Source: Rhizobium sp. BK399 (lineage in GTDB: Bacteria > Pseudomonadota > Alphaproteobacteria > Rhizobiales > Rhizobiaceae). Taken from it: a stretch of 64,000 nucleotides of DNA. Shown one piece after another: positions 52,613 to 61,273 of this stretch. The stretch covers positions 1-64,000 of the forward strand of contig NZ_JACIAH010000023.1 of assembly GCF_014194695.1 (NCBI RefSeq), given 5' to 3'. The translations under genes were made by a program, and so were the position numbers. Each line of letters opens with the position of its first letter. The stretch's first letter is position 1. The notes beneath the pieces were generated by a model. That model saw only the letters and a program-made list of their open reading frames with translations. It made no database searches and had not been told where the DNA came from.

Positions 52613-53632
52613 CTAGGCTTGGCGGTCACCTTCAATGTCGACGATGATCTTGCCAAAAGGCGCGCCGCGAACCTGTTGTTCGAATGCGTCTCGTGAGCTC
52701 TCGAATGCGAAACGCTTTCCGATAATTGGATGGATGTCGCGCCTTTCGATGAAAGCATTCATTTCCTCAAAGAGCTTACGCGAGCCGACCCGGACGCCGC
52801 GCACGTTGACCGTGCCGCCAAGGATGAGCATGGGGTTCAGCACTCGCTTAGGGTTCATCAAACCGACAAAATGCACCGTGCCTTCCCGAGCTGTCGCGGC
52901 GATTGAGCGCTCTAACGTGTCAGGCCCGACGGCATCGACGACGTGCTCGACGCCCCATCCCCCGGTGAGTTCGCGGGCGCGCAAGTGCCAGTCAGGTTCG
53001 TTCTTGTAGTTGACGACGTGGCTGGCGCCGACGTCTTTGGCGCGGGCCATTTTTTCATCACTAGAGGAGATAACGATTGTCTTTGCTCCAAGCGCGTTTG
53101 CGAATTGCAACGCAAAGAGGGCGACGCCACCTGTTCCAGTGATGAGCACTGTTTCCCAGGCGCGAACATTTCGAACTGCGTTCCAGGCGGTGACCGCGGC
53201 ACATGGAAGTGTAGCAGCTTCCTCGTAATTGAGGTTCTCAGGCAGTCGGACCAAACCCTCCTCATGGAAAGCTCTAAATTCTCCAAGGACCCCATCGATC
53301 CCGTGTCCCAGTGTCGTGCTGGAATCAACCGCATGTGAGGGGATGGGGCCATAGATCCAGTCCTGGACGAAGTTTCCCACTACCCGGTCGCCCACCGCGA
53401 AACGACGGACCAGTGGGCCGACGGCCACGACCTCACCTGCGCCGTCCGAAAGTGGGATTGTGGCGCGGGAGAGTTGAATTCCATCCTCCCCGTTGAGGTA
53501 GAAGCTATCCTTGTAGTTGACGGACGCAGCTTGCATCCTCACCAGCACTTCGTTTTGTGCGAGTTCGGGCATGGGCTCCTCGGATAGACGGAGCCCGTCA
53601 ATATGCGGAGTTGTAAGTCTGAAGACACGCAT
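52613..53632 (-). CDS. Medium-chain dehydrogenase/reductase (zinc-type ADH or NADPH:quinone reductase-like)
   Basis: 339 residues of the MDR superfamily. N-terminal GroES-like domain (IPLSDGAGEVVAVGPLVRRFAVGDRVVG), then a Rossmann domain TVLITGTGGVALFALQFANALGAKTIVIS. The usual catalytic-zinc cysteine near residue 38-40 is replaced (ASVNYKDSFYL), as in zinc-free quinone-oxidoreductase-like members. Use of NADPH is likely but not certain. It sits between DoxX and NmrA genes, opposite a LysR regulator, in a layout typical of redox-responsive sets. Confidence 0.88.
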   Translation of the reverse strand: MRVFRLTTPHIDGLRLSEEPMPELAQNEVLVRMQAASVNYKDSFYLNGEDGIQLSRATIPLSDGAGEVVAVGPLVRRFAVGDRVVGNFVQDWIYGPIPSHAVDSSTTLGHGIDGVLGEFRAFHEEGLVRLPENLNYEEAATLPCAAVTAWNAVRNVRAWETVLITGTGGVALFALQFANALGAKTIVISSSDEKMARAKDVGASHVVNYKNEPDWHLRARELTGGWGVEHVVDAVGPDTLERSIAATAREGTVHFVGLMNPKRVLNPMLILGGTVNVRGVRVGSRKLFEEMNAFIERRDIHPIIGKRFAFESSRDAFEQQVRGAPFGKIIVDIEGDRQA

Positions 53633-53702
53633 TTTAGATGCTTTCCTTGGCTTACCACGGGCTCCGCCGCGGTGCAGCGGATGGCCTGTGGCAAAAGATA
53701 GA

Positions 53703-54113
53703 TTATGCGGCGGGGGAGCGATCGGAGGTTGGTCGTCCGTCCAAGCTAAGTGAACCCGAACCGAAGGCGATGATCTGCAACAACCCGCCAGCGATCGCGA
53801 TGTTCTTTAGAAAATTCGTCGACTGCATCTGGTCCGTCAGGTCGGCGTGAAATGCGAATGCTGTGACGATACAAAAGAGGGCCAGTATGCCCGCCGCCAT
53901 CCGTGACTTAAAGCCGGCAAGAAGGAGCACGCCACCGCCGACTTCGATAATGATGGCGATCAGATAGGCTAGATCGGGGAGGGGCAGGCCGGCGGAAACG
54001 ATGTAGCCCTTGACCATGGCGGCGTTGGTGATTTTGGCGAGACCGCTCACCAGAAAAATGATGCTAATGAGCAGGCGACCGATGGCTGGAAGATAGCGCA
54101 AATTGTTGGACAT
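53703..54113 (-). CDS. DoxX family membrane protein
   Basis: 136 residues with four hydrophobic helices (AIGRLLISIIFLVSGLAKIT, LAYLIAIIIEVGGGVLLLAGF, AAGILALFCIVTAFAFH, FLKNIAIAGGLLQIIAFGSG). DoxX-like inner-membrane proteins are linked to thiol and oxidative homeostasis in several bacteria. First gene of a leftward set divergent from LysR, which points to control by that regulator. Confidence 0.9.
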   Translation of the reverse strand: MSNNLRYLPAIGRLLISIIFLVSGLAKITNAAMVKGYIVSAGLPLPDLAYLIAIIIEVGGGVLLLAGFKSRMAAGILALFCIVTAFAFHADLTDQMQSTNFLKNIAIAGGLLQIIAFGSGSLSLDGRPTSDRSPAA

Positions 54114-54226
54114 TGGAGAGATCTCTCATGTTGAGCAGTCACTGGAATAGTTCTGGCGATTAGCTAGACGGAAACGGACTACACAAAAAGCTGGATAATC
54201 TTGCGCAATTTGTTCTAATAACTGGG

Positions 54227-55132
54227 ATGATTACCCCGCACCCACCCACCCTAGAGCAGCTTCGAGTTTTCCTCGCGATCGCGGACACCGGCAGCTTCGC
54301 GGGAGCTGCTCGCAGCCTTAACCGAGCGACATCTGTCGTGAGCTACCAACTCGCGAACTTGGAAGCCCAGCTAAGTCTCTCGCTGTTTGATCGTCGAACG
54401 GCGAAAAGGGTGAGCCTCACGGAGGCCGGTCGAGCACTATTGCCAAGTGCAAGGGCCATCACAAGAGAGGTCGGCGGGTTGCTAACCCGCACCAGAAGCC
54501 TCTTGCAGGGCGAAGAGGCTGAAGTCTCTTTCGCCGTTGACGTAATGATGCCGATCCCAGCACTCACCGAAATCCTCAACGCCTTCAGTGCTGCCTATCC
54601 GTCCGTTACCATGCGATTGCATGTTGAAGCTGTCGGCGCGGTAACGCAACTCGTCCGCGACGGGGTCGCCGACCTCGGTATCAGCGGGCCTGTGCCGGCG
54701 ACGGCAGATGGTTTGGAGTTTGTTCCGCTTTGCTCGATTGCCGTGGTTCCGGTCGCGGCCCCCAGTCATCCCCTCTCTGCGGAGAAAGACGGCGCAATCG
54801 CTGAAATTAAGGCGCGCAGGCACGTGCAGCTTGTCCTGTCGGATCGATCCAAACTCTCGCAGGGGCGGGATTTTGGCGTGCTTTCCGAACAAACCTGGCG
54901 GCTGGCCGACCTTGGCGCAAAGCACGCACTGCTGCTAGCAGGGGTCGGTTGGGGATCAATGCCTGAGCCGATGATACGCTCGGACATGGAGGCCGGGCGA
55001 CTGGTGAGGCTACCGCTCAATTTGTGGAAGGACGCTCGCTATCAGTTCAGAGTAGTCCAGAAGTCTGACAAGGATCTGGGACCGGCCGGTCAATGGCTGT
55101 TGGATAGGGTTCAACAGGGCGAAATTGGCTGA
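54227..55132 (+). CDS. LysR family transcriptional regulator
   Basis: 301 residues. The N-terminal winged HTH is TLEQLRVFLAIADTGSFAGAARSLNRATSVVSYQLANLEAQLSLSLFDRR. The co-inducer domain follows (VSFAVDVMMPIPALTEILNAF, VADLGISGPVPATADG, GVGWGSMPEPMIRSDMEAGRLV). It is divergent from DoxX and its operon, the standard LysR arrangement, so it probably controls DoxX, the MDR reductase and the NmrA-like gene. The 113-base intergenic region holds the shared control sites; no clean T-N11-A box stands out. Confidence 0.92.
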   Translation: MITPHPPTLEQLRVFLAIADTGSFAGAARSLNRATSVVSYQLANLEAQLSLSLFDRRTAKRVSLTEAGRALLPSARAITREVGGLLTRTRSLLQGEEAEVSFAVDVMMPIPALTEILNAFSAAYPSVTMRLHVEAVGAVTQLVRDGVADLGISGPVPATADGLEFVPLCSIAVVPVAAPSHPLSAEKDGAIAEIKARRHVQLVLSDRSKLSQGRDFGVLSEQTWRLADLGAKHALLLAGVGWGSMPEPMIRSDMEAGRLVRLPLNLWKDARYQFRVVQKSDKDLGPAGQWLLDRVQQGEIG

Positions 55133-55399
55133 GCACAAGCCCAAGGTCATGCGATCGAGATCTCCGTGCGTGGTGAAACCGTATACTAATAGACAATCAA
55201 CCCGTGGCGTAATCCGAATGGCTCCGCACAGCAATCGGCGGCTACCGCCAAGAAAGCAGGAACCAAAACCGCTGCTGCGAGCTTAAACTCGAGCAAGTAT
55301 TATTCCGCCCCAGATTGACCGTGCCCATTCGCCCGCCGTTGGCGCCGCCGAAAAAGTTTCGCCTGACCGTGCAAACTCTCGAATGGTCGATATGTTTTG

Positions 55400-55533
55400 T
55401 CATGTGGCAAGCCCGGCTGCACGGTGTGCAGTGATTACGGATTGGCCATGAACAATGCAATTGTCACAGGACCGACGCCACCGGGAACAGGGGTGATCGC
55501 GGCGGCGACTTTAACTGCCTCCAAGTGGGCTAG
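55400..55533 (-). pseudogene. folD: 3'-terminal fragment of folD
   Basis: On the reverse strand, HLEAVKVAAAITPVPGGVGPVTIALFMAN is the highly conserved C-terminal strand-helix of methylenetetrahydrofolate dehydrogenase/cyclohydrolase. A stop and a frame change follow, after which TAHRAAGL, the normal FolD ending, can be read. Only about 45 codons remain, so this is a relic, not a gene. Forward-strand frames over this stretch are antisense to it. Confidence 0.72.
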
Positions 55534-55584
55534 CGAGTTTGCCGAAGCCACCGCTCGAGCCGAGACCAGCCGCGGAAGCGATTG

Positions 55585-55849
55585 ATGCCATTCAGCCTTT
55601 CGATCCAAGCGGAAGAGGAGCATCTTCGGAGCACTCATTGCCAAACGATATCACGATGAGCTTTTTGCCTTGCTCGAACTCATCGTCACCAACCCAAGAA
55701 TGGCGCGCGAACGCCATGAGATTTCTCCTCCTGTCAGGATCCATCCGTTCAAGGCGCACCTTGTGGTGTATCGCATCATCGAAGACGGGAGCATGTTCGT
55801 GATCCGTATCCGCCACGGCCATGAAGATTGGTCGGGAGACTGTTTCTAA
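55585..55849 (+). pseudogene. parE: ParE-family toxin gene with internal deletion and frameshift
   Basis: The first frame gives MPFSLSIQAEE, a typical ParE start. From 55622 another frame gives IFGALIAKRYHDELFALLEL, RMARERHEISPPVRIHPFKA and FVIRIRHGHEDWSGDCF to a TAA, a complete ParE C-terminal two-thirds with the conserved RIRHGxEDW end. Roughly a dozen codons between the two pieces are missing, and the reading frame is lost there. No antitoxin was recognised upstream. The toxin is therefore almost certainly inactive. Confidence 0.75.
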
Positions 55850-55988
55850 TCAAAGCCTTCGACGCATTCATAGTGTGCTGGTCGCGAGTTCGAATCCGAT
55901 CAAGGCGTTCAGATGTAGCACGACTGGGTCTGCCTATCGCTTTTAATCCAGTGATGGGTACCCGCCTAAATGACATTACCACGTCCGC

Positions 55989-56348
55989 CTATTCAAGATC
56001 GGCGTCGATCCGCGAGATTAGCCCTTCCTCGTCGAACGCGATGTCGAGCCGACCGATCTCATGACCAAAATCTCCGGTGAAATCCACGTTGGCACGAACC
56101 CGGTTCTCGTCGAGCGCCTCGATCGATAGTAGGCGGGTCACAGTGTGGTAGCCGATGAAGTAGCGCTCGATGTAGTCGCGGATGCCGGCATGGCGGTCAA
56201 AGCGCTCGCCGGTTGAAGGATCGTCGATCACGGCGCGCGACGTGAAGAGGGATAGTACAGCTTCGACGTCGAAGGCATTGGTGGCGCCGATGAGGGCGTC
56301 AACCTTCGCTCTCATGATGGGAATGTCGGTCATCATCTCACTATCCAT
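55989..56348 (-). CDS. SnoaL/NTF2-like small protein
   Basis: 119 residues: AKVDALIGATNAFDVEAVLSLFTSRAVIDDP, then RHAGIRDYIERYFIGYHTV, RVRANVDFTGDFGHEIGRL and IDADLE, the cone-shaped NTF2/SnoaL fold used by many small-molecule isomerases, cyclases and binding proteins. The chosen ATG overlaps the upstream VOC gene stop by 8 bases; ATGs 4-5 codons later are alternatives. Together with the VOC and SDR genes it forms a three-gene leftward set. The substrate is unknown. Confidence 0.8.
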   Translation of the reverse strand: MDSEMMTDIPIMRAKVDALIGATNAFDVEAVLSLFTSRAVIDDPSTGERFDRHAGIRDYIERYFIGYHTVTRLLSIEALDENRVRANVDFTGDFGHEIGRLDIAFDEEGLISRIDADLE

Positions 56349-56730
56349 GCTGCCAGCTCTTGTTGACGAATTCGAGCGTATGGCCGTCGGGATCTGCAAC
56401 CTGCGCGGCGTAGTAGCGTGGATCGTAATGCAACTGCGGACCTGGTTTGTGGATTTCGAGCGCGCCCGCAGCAACATGTGCGGCATCGACCATCGCTTCT
56501 GAATCGGCAGCGAAGCCGATATGCATCGAGCCTGGCGCAGTCTCGCCCTTGCGCAGCCAAAAGATGAAGCGACCGTTCTTGCCGAAACCCTTGAGGTCGG
56601 GATGGCCCGGAGGGCCATCCTTTCCGGCATAGTCCAAGCGCTGGGTGATACCGAGGGGGCCAAGCGTTGCGGTGTAGAAGACAATCGAGCGTTCGACGTC
56701 GGCAACCGTGGGAACTATGTGATCGAGCAT
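56341..56730 (-). CDS. Glyoxalase/VOC family protein
   Basis: 129 residues with the two beta-alpha-beta-beta-beta units of the VOC superfamily. MLDHIVPTVADVERSIVFYTATLG provides the first metal ligand (His4), HIGFAADSEAMVDAAHVAAGA the second unit, and VADPDGHTLEFVNK the terminal Glu ligand. It could be a dioxygenase, isomerase or resistance-type binding protein; nothing in the sequence decides. It overlaps the downstream NTF2-like gene and lies 15 bases from the SDR gene. Confidence 0.88.
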   Translation of the reverse strand: MLDHIVPTVADVERSIVFYTATLGPLGITQRLDYAGKDGPPGHPDLKGFGKNGRFIFWLRKGETAPGSMHIGFAADSEAMVDAAHVAAGALEIHKPGPQLHYDPRYYAAQVADPDGHTLEFVNKSWQHG

Positions 56731-56745
56731 CGAGAGCCTCCCTTG

Positions 56746-57486
56746 TCAGATAATGTAGCCGCCGGCCACTTCGATGTTCTGGGCGTTGATGTACCGGTTA
56801 TCGTCAGACAGAAGGCTGGCGATGACGCCGCCAATCTCTTCCGGTTCACCAACGCGTCCCAGCGCGATCATGCCCGCCAGCGTGGCTTCAAACTCCTCGT
56901 TCAAGCCGCCAAGCTCGGTGCGGATAGCACCCGGCGAGACGGAATTTGCCCGGATCTTCCGGTCAGCGAATTCCTTGGCCATATAGCGGGTCAGGACTTC
57001 AAGGCCGCCCTTAAAGGAGGCATAGGGCGCCACGCCGGCAAAGGCGACACGCATGGTGGCACTGGTCAGGTTGATGATATGTCCGCCATCGACGATCAAT
57101 GGCAGCAGCGTCTGGGTGAGGAAGAACGGGCCTTTCAGATGCACGGCGAACAGGCCGTCGAATTCCTCTTCGGTGACGCTGACGATCGGATTGTAAAGGC
57201 CATGGCCAGCATTGTTCACGAGGAAGTCGAAGTCGGTGCGGGCGAAGCTCGTCCGCAGAACCGATGCGACCTCTTCGCGGAAAGCGAGGAAGGAGCCGAC
57301 ATCGCCGACATCGAGCTTGAGGGCGACGGCGGTGCCGCCGCCAGCCGCGATCGAGGCAACGAGCGCGTCGGCTGCAGCCGGGTTTCTGTTATAGGTGAGG
57401 ACAACACCCATGCCGCGCGCGGCGCAGATTTTCGCCGTGCTGGCACCGGTGCCGCGGCTGCCCCCGGTGATAATGACGACCTTCAT
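56746..57486 (-). CDS. SDR-family oxidoreductase
   Basis: 246 residues starting MKVVIITGGSRGTGASTAKI. It shows NNAG (LVNNAGHGLYN), an active-site Ser in NLTSATM and, notably, YASFKGG in the position of Tyr-x-x-x-Lys (Tyr and Lys retained). GGAGAAGC lies before the ATG. TGGSRGTGAS has Thr in place of the usual Ile in the glycine motif, common in 3-oxoacyl-ACP-reductase-like SDRs. First gene of the SDR/VOC/NTF2-like set. Substrate unknown. Confidence 0.88.
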   Translation of the reverse strand: MKVVIITGGSRGTGASTAKICAARGMGVVLTYNRNPAAADALVASIAAGGGTAVALKLDVGDVGSFLAFREEVASVLRTSFARTDFDFLVNNAGHGLYNPIVSVTEEEFDGLFAVHLKGPFFLTQTLLPLIVDGGHIINLTSATMRVAFAGVAPYASFKGGLEVLTRYMAKEFADRKIRANSVSPGAIRTELGGLNEEFEATLAGMIALGRVGEPEEIGGVIASLLSDDNRYINAQNIEVAGGYII

Positions 57487-57660
57487 TTTGCTTCTCCATT
57501 GCCTCAGTGACGATGGGCAAGGGATAGTTCGTGGCGGGAAAAACCGCTGTCCGGATTCTCTTCCGTTATTGCCTATTTCTGCTTCATGCTTGCGATGTGC
57601 TCTCTTGAAGTCCGTTGTCTTAACGCCGCGAACTTGAAAGGAACACAATCCGTGGCTATC

Positions 57661-57666
57661 TATAAT
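57661..57666 (+). promoter_or_regulatory. Consensus -10 element of a possible small-RNA promoter
   Basis: A perfect TATAAT in an intergenic region, with TTGAAA at 57634-57639 upstream. The 21-base spacing is long, so the -35 is weak. No protein frame begins downstream, but a strong terminator follows about 110 bases later. Confidence 0.4.
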
Positions 57667-57671
57667 GCACT

Positions 57672-57804
57672 GGCGTCGCTGGTGAGTGTCCGAAGGGATG
57701 TTCGCGATAGCTAAAGTCGTTTCCTGCTTTTGACCACGGATGTACTGGCACTGGTATGAGGAGCGACATGAGAAGGTCGGTGCGAATTCGCCCCGGCCTT
57801 TTTT
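57672..57804 (+). ncRNA. Candidate small RNA ending at a strong terminator
   Basis: The stretch between a TATAAT box and a canonical Rho-independent terminator has no convincing coding frame. It can fold: GTCGCT (57675-57680) pairs with AGCGAC (57762-57767), closing a multibranch region ahead of the terminator stem. Rhizobia encode many trans-acting sRNAs of 80-150 nt with this promoter-to-terminator layout. I could not match it to a named family. A reverse-strand frame of 106 codons covers the same bases but looks non-coding. Confidence 0.4.
57773..57804 (+). terminator. Rho-independent terminator
   Basis: AAGGTCGG pairs with CCGGCCTT (one G.U) around an inner palindrome GCGAATTCGC, giving a long hairpin followed immediately by six T residues. 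This is the clearest intrinsic terminator in the window, and no annotated forward gene ends here. Confidence 0.75.
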
Positions 57805-57970
57805 GTTGCGCCAGCATCCAACGCCTGTCAGGGCTATCGGTTTTTCTTGTTGATCCCGAGCAACGCCAAACCCATCTATACAGTATGCCGAAACAGAAGA
57901 TTATCATCGCTCCCGCCCTCGTGGAGACCTGGACACTGTCGCCCGCCGCCACGTTCGGCTCGGCTGTCCG

Positions 57971-58261
57971 CGCCATTTAATCGTAAGAATGCGCCCGTTC
58001 CGGCTGGTAATGGCACCTAATTGGAGATTTTTCGGTGCGATTTTCGACGCTTGACGCCTACCAATTCGGAAATAACCTTTTGTAATCTTTGGAATTTCTG
58101 ATTAAGCTTAACCGTAGGCAGCCATCTTTTCCCCGGCGGCGAATCTCACATTAAGTGCCAAAATCGAAACCAGAATCTCAACTTAAGTGTCCAATCTCAA
58201 TTTAAGTGCCGCGCTATCTTGTTGAAATAATTGCATGCCGAATCTTACGATTAAATGCCAA
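57971..58261. mobile_element. Transposase-less mini-element (MITE or IS relic) with multiple terminal repeats
   Basis: A 15-base sequence, CATTTAATCGTAAGA (57974-57988), is repeated perfectly inverted at 58243-58257, forming ends about 290 bases apart. Inside the left end is GGCACCTAATTGGAGATT (58012-58029). Inside the right end are three inverted relatives of it: AATCTCACATTAAGTGCC (58142), AATCTCAACTTAAGTGTC (58174) and AATCTCAATTTAAGTGCC (58193). Arrays of subterminal repeats at both ends are the transposase-binding pattern of IS21- and Tn7/Mu-like elements. No transposase frame exists inside. Target duplications were not identified. Confidence 0.6.
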
Positions 58262-58507
58262 ACGACAGCAGACTTTGCGTCCGTACTGGGCGTCAATTGG
58301 CGAGATCAGGCGCCCATTGCCCTTGAGGGCGTTCGCGATGGTCTGCAGATCGCTGAACAGCTGACCGGTGATCCCAACGTTCTTCACGCCCTGAGGCGAG
58401 CCAAGAAGATATAGAGGTGCGCCTGGGCGATCTGTACGCCTTGAAGGCGCACACCATTGACGACGAGGAGACTTTCGCCTATATTCCATTGAGAGATGGA
58501 GGCCGAC

Positions 58508-58786
58508 ATGCCGAGCATAGCGAACGAGAACAGCGAGCGTATGAGTTTGAGGGTGCCTGCCACGGCCAAAGCTAAACTCGTGCGCGCTGCGGCACTTCGT
58601 AATACCGATCTGACGGATTTCGTGACGCAATCCGCGCTGCGAGAAGCAGAGGCTGTGATCGAGGAAGCCGAGACGATCAAAGTGTCGAAGCGCGATCATC
58701 TTCGCATTCTTGAGCTTCTGGAAAATCCGCCTAAACCTAACGCCAAGCTGCGCGCGGCGATTGCCGGTTTGCCTGGCAGCCTATGA
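58508..58786 (+). CDS. DUF1778-type antitoxin (TacA-like)
   Basis: 92 residues. The N-terminal ribbon-helix-helix is SERMSLRVPATAKAKLVRAAALRNTDLTDFVTQSALREAE, and the acidic C-terminal tail (RILELLENPPKPNAKLRAAI) is the part that wraps the GNAT toxin in known pairs. GGAGG five bases before ATG. The stop overlaps the toxin start as ATGA. It should neutralise the acetyltransferase and, with it, repress its own promoter. Confidence 0.9.
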   Translation: MPSIANENSERMSLRVPATAKAKLVRAAALRNTDLTDFVTQSALREAEAVIEEAETIKVSKRDHLRILELLENPPKPNAKLRAAIAGLPGSL

Positions 58787-59310
58787 CTTTACCTGCATGG
58801 CATGAGGAACCGATCGCTAAGTCTCACGGTCGGGCAGTCTTCGATTGCGGCGACGGTCAGATGAACGAGTTTTTGCTCCGGTTCGCCCGACAGAGCCATG
58901 AGCAGAATGCCTCGAAAACCTTCTGTGCTATCGACGACGCAGTGCCCGGCCGTATTCTTGGGTTCTATACGATCGCGCCCTCGGCAGTCGAGCATGCGAC
59001 TGTGCCAGATGCAATGACACGCGGTCTTGCCCGCCATGACGTGCCAGGCTTCAAGCTCGCGCGATTGGCTACCGACCGCGCGGTTGCCGGGCAGGGACTG
59101 GGAGGCCGGCTCCTAGCCGCCGCAGCGCTCCGCTGCCTGCGACTTGCAGGAGAGGGCGGGGGACTTTTACTGATCATCGATGCTAAAGGCGAGCGAGCGG
59201 CCAACTGGTACGCTTCCTATGGTGCCGAACCGCTGAAGGACAAGCCGCTAACTCTCGTAATGCCGCTCATCACCTTTGCGGCCGACTTGCGTGCTAAAGG
59301 TCTCCTTTGA
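58783..59310 (+). CDS. GNAT-family acetyltransferase toxin (TacT-like)
   Basis: 175 residues. The acetyl-CoA loop is LATDRAVAGQGLGGRLL, followed by LLIIDAKGERAANWYASYGAEPL containing the conserved Tyr that assists catalysis. The N-terminal CGDGQMNEFLLRFARQSHEQ is typical of TacT-type toxins, which acetylate aminoacyl-tRNA and block translation. Its position after a DUF1778 gene with a 4-base overlap makes the assignment firm. It is convergent with the ABC-3C locus, separated by a hairpin. Confidence 0.92.
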   Translation: MTLPAWHEEPIAKSHGRAVFDCGDGQMNEFLLRFARQSHEQNASKTFCAIDDAVPGRILGFYTIAPSAVEHATVPDAMTRGLARHDVPGFKLARLATDRAVAGQGLGGRLLAAAALRCLRLAGEGGGLLLIIDAKGERAANWYASYGAEPLKDKPLTLVMPLITFAADLRAKGLL

Positions 59311-59411
59311 TCCCGTATGGCGCCCGAATACGGTTGATTTCGCCGCAAGCGAACTATCGCATCGTGATGATCATCTTGAGGATAAGCTATATCACCAATG
59401 ACCATATGGCG

Positions 59412-59437
59412 AGCCGGGCGCCTTCGGCGGCCCGGCT
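59412..59437. terminator. GC-rich hairpin between the convergent toxin and ABC-3C genes
   Basis: AGCCGGGC and GCCCGGCT form an 8-bp stem enclosing a smaller GCC-TTC-GGC hairpin. Neither side has a T-run, so it is an imperfect, possibly bidirectional, terminator. It overlaps the last bases of the ATPase gene. Confidence 0.4.
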
Positions 59438-61273
59438 AGAGAGGAAAAAGGCCTAAGCGGCCTTCATCAGCCATTCCGGAGAAATGAATGACCCGATTGC
59501 CGAGTTCGACATCGGACGGTGGATCCATGTTCTCAACGATGATGGCTTGTCGGTCGCTCTCTAGGCCGAGAAGGTATCTGTAAAAGTTCCCATTTAGGTT
59601 GGTTTCGCTGAGATCGTCCTCTGCACTGTCGGGCTCGCGGTAAGACAGCAGAGGAGAGTCAAGCACAACGATCCCGGGGTGAGGGAGATCGTTGTCGGCG
59701 CAATATTGAATAAGAGAAATCGTAAACGCCGACTGCGTAATGGCCCTGAGCCCTTTTCCGTAGGACGTTCTCGCTTTCCCGGACACCACAAAATCTTTGG
59801 CGGTTGTGTCGAAGTGCACATGCTCGACCGTCGGGAAACCCCATTGCCGGAGCACGCTTTCAACACGTTCCGCGAACGGGGCGACCACGGTACTTGTTAG
59901 GCGATTGTTGGATGTGGCATCGCCCGCTCCCCCTTCGTTCTGCCGTTCCAGGTTGGCCTTGCGACTGGTGAGATCATTCAGATTTCTGAAGAGACCGAGC
60001 GCTTCGCGTACATTCGCGCCCTTGTCCGCGAGCTCTTTGTATGTCGCGCGTTGTCTTCTAAGGTCCGGTGACACAACGGTCTCGATCTCAATCGAGAGTT
60101 CGCTCAGTGAATTCCTCATATTGGGAAGGGATTTCCGAATTGATTGCGCCTCCGCGTTCAACGCGGCGATTGTCGTCGTCAGCTCGGATTGCCGAGACTC
60201 GATTTTTTGCATCTCCGCCTCGGCCGCTGCGACGGTCACCGCTACATCGCCGTGGCAGACCGCACTGGGATTGTGATGGTCGGGCGAAGCACCGCATGTC
60301 GCGCAGACCTCCTGTCGGAGAACCGAAAAAAAGCTACCCGCCTCGCGGATACCTAAGAGGCGCTCATAGTCCGAATCGTAGTGGTCCCGTAGAAGATTGA
60401 AGCGGTCAAGCAGAGTGGCAATTTCCGTGTATCGATCGTTGGTAATCTCGAGCTTTTGGATGATGGCCCGCCTTCTGGACGAGATCGCCTTGAATTTTTC
60501 CTCGGTGAAAGCGAGCTGCTCGGCGCGATTGTCCATCGCTCTCGTAAGCCGCTCCTCCTGATCAGACAGTCGCGTGAGCCGGATATTGTCGTGATACGTT
60601 TTTGAGCGTCCGCGATCAGCTGATCGAGAAGATCGATTTGGGCCAGTCGCTTCTGATCTTCGGTGGACGTGCTTTTGCGTGACAGGAGCGCTGTGTCATC
60701 GACGCCGGTCAACAACATCGTGAAGACGGACGTATTTGCCGTATTCGCCGTATAGTTGCCATTGGACAAGGGCGAACGCTTCTGGATGATCTCCTCCTCG
60801 TTGACGATCGCCAGCCGCGCAATGTTTCGGAAGCTCAGCGCCTGCGTTTCATCCTTTGCGTTCTTTTTGATCCGCTTACCTGAAAGGCCGATCTTGGAGA
60901 GAAGAAACGACGAGAGGTTCGCCTCATCGCGGTCGTTGTGAATTTCACCACTCCCCTCAGCATCCGGGATCGACGTGTGCAGGCCCTCGAATGACTGGAA
61001 CTGTCCACCGGCCATGCTTCGAAGCAATGTCGTTTCCGATCCGTCGTCGAAAGCAATCGCAAGCAGTACGCGACCATAGCCGTTCGCCTGCGGGATATCG
61101 GGGAGAGGGCCTTTGCCACCGAGCATAAAATCGATAGCTTCGACAACATAGGACTTCCCGGTGTCGGAAGCCCCATAGACGACGTTAAGGCCGGACTGAA
61201 ACGAAACGACCGCCGGTTCTTTTCCTGAGCCGTAAAAGGAAAGGTGACGGATCTGGAAGCCTGAATACGTCAG
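59436..61273 (-). pseudogene. ABC-3C system ABC/SMC-like ATPase gene, frameshifted, with CTG in place of a start codon
   Basis: Read as one protein of about 612 residues. The start frame gives TYSGFQIRHLSFYGSGKEPAVV and Walker A GASDTGKSYVVEAIDFMLGG. Long coiled coils surround a zinc-hook-like CATC centre, and the C-terminal lobe has SYGKGLRAITQSAF (signature-like) and Walker B GIVVLDSPLLSY. Two lesions are visible. The frame breaks at an A5 run (plus-strand T5 at 59599+1000, i.e. 60599-60603), and one more A would join IADAQK to TYHDNIRLTRLSDQEERL. At the 5' end the codon overlapping the upstream stop, where ATGA would be expected, is CTGA. Such ATPases power ABC-three-component conflict systems. 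Confidence 0.7.

Noticed and set aside
55397..55585. Short forward frame ending TGATG at the parE start, considered as an antitoxin
   Set aside because: Most of it is antisense to the folD remnant and it has no antitoxin-like DNA-binding pattern.
55881..55905. tRNA-like T-loop sequence (GAGTTCGAATCCG)
   Set aside because: Flanking bases do not pair into a T-stem, and no acceptor, D or anticodon arm can be drawn. At most it is a short tRNA fragment or chance.
57656..57976. A 106-codon reverse frame starting inside the mini-element end
   Set aside because: Composition and lack of a ribosome site look non-coding; it overlaps a strong forward terminator and the candidate sRNA.
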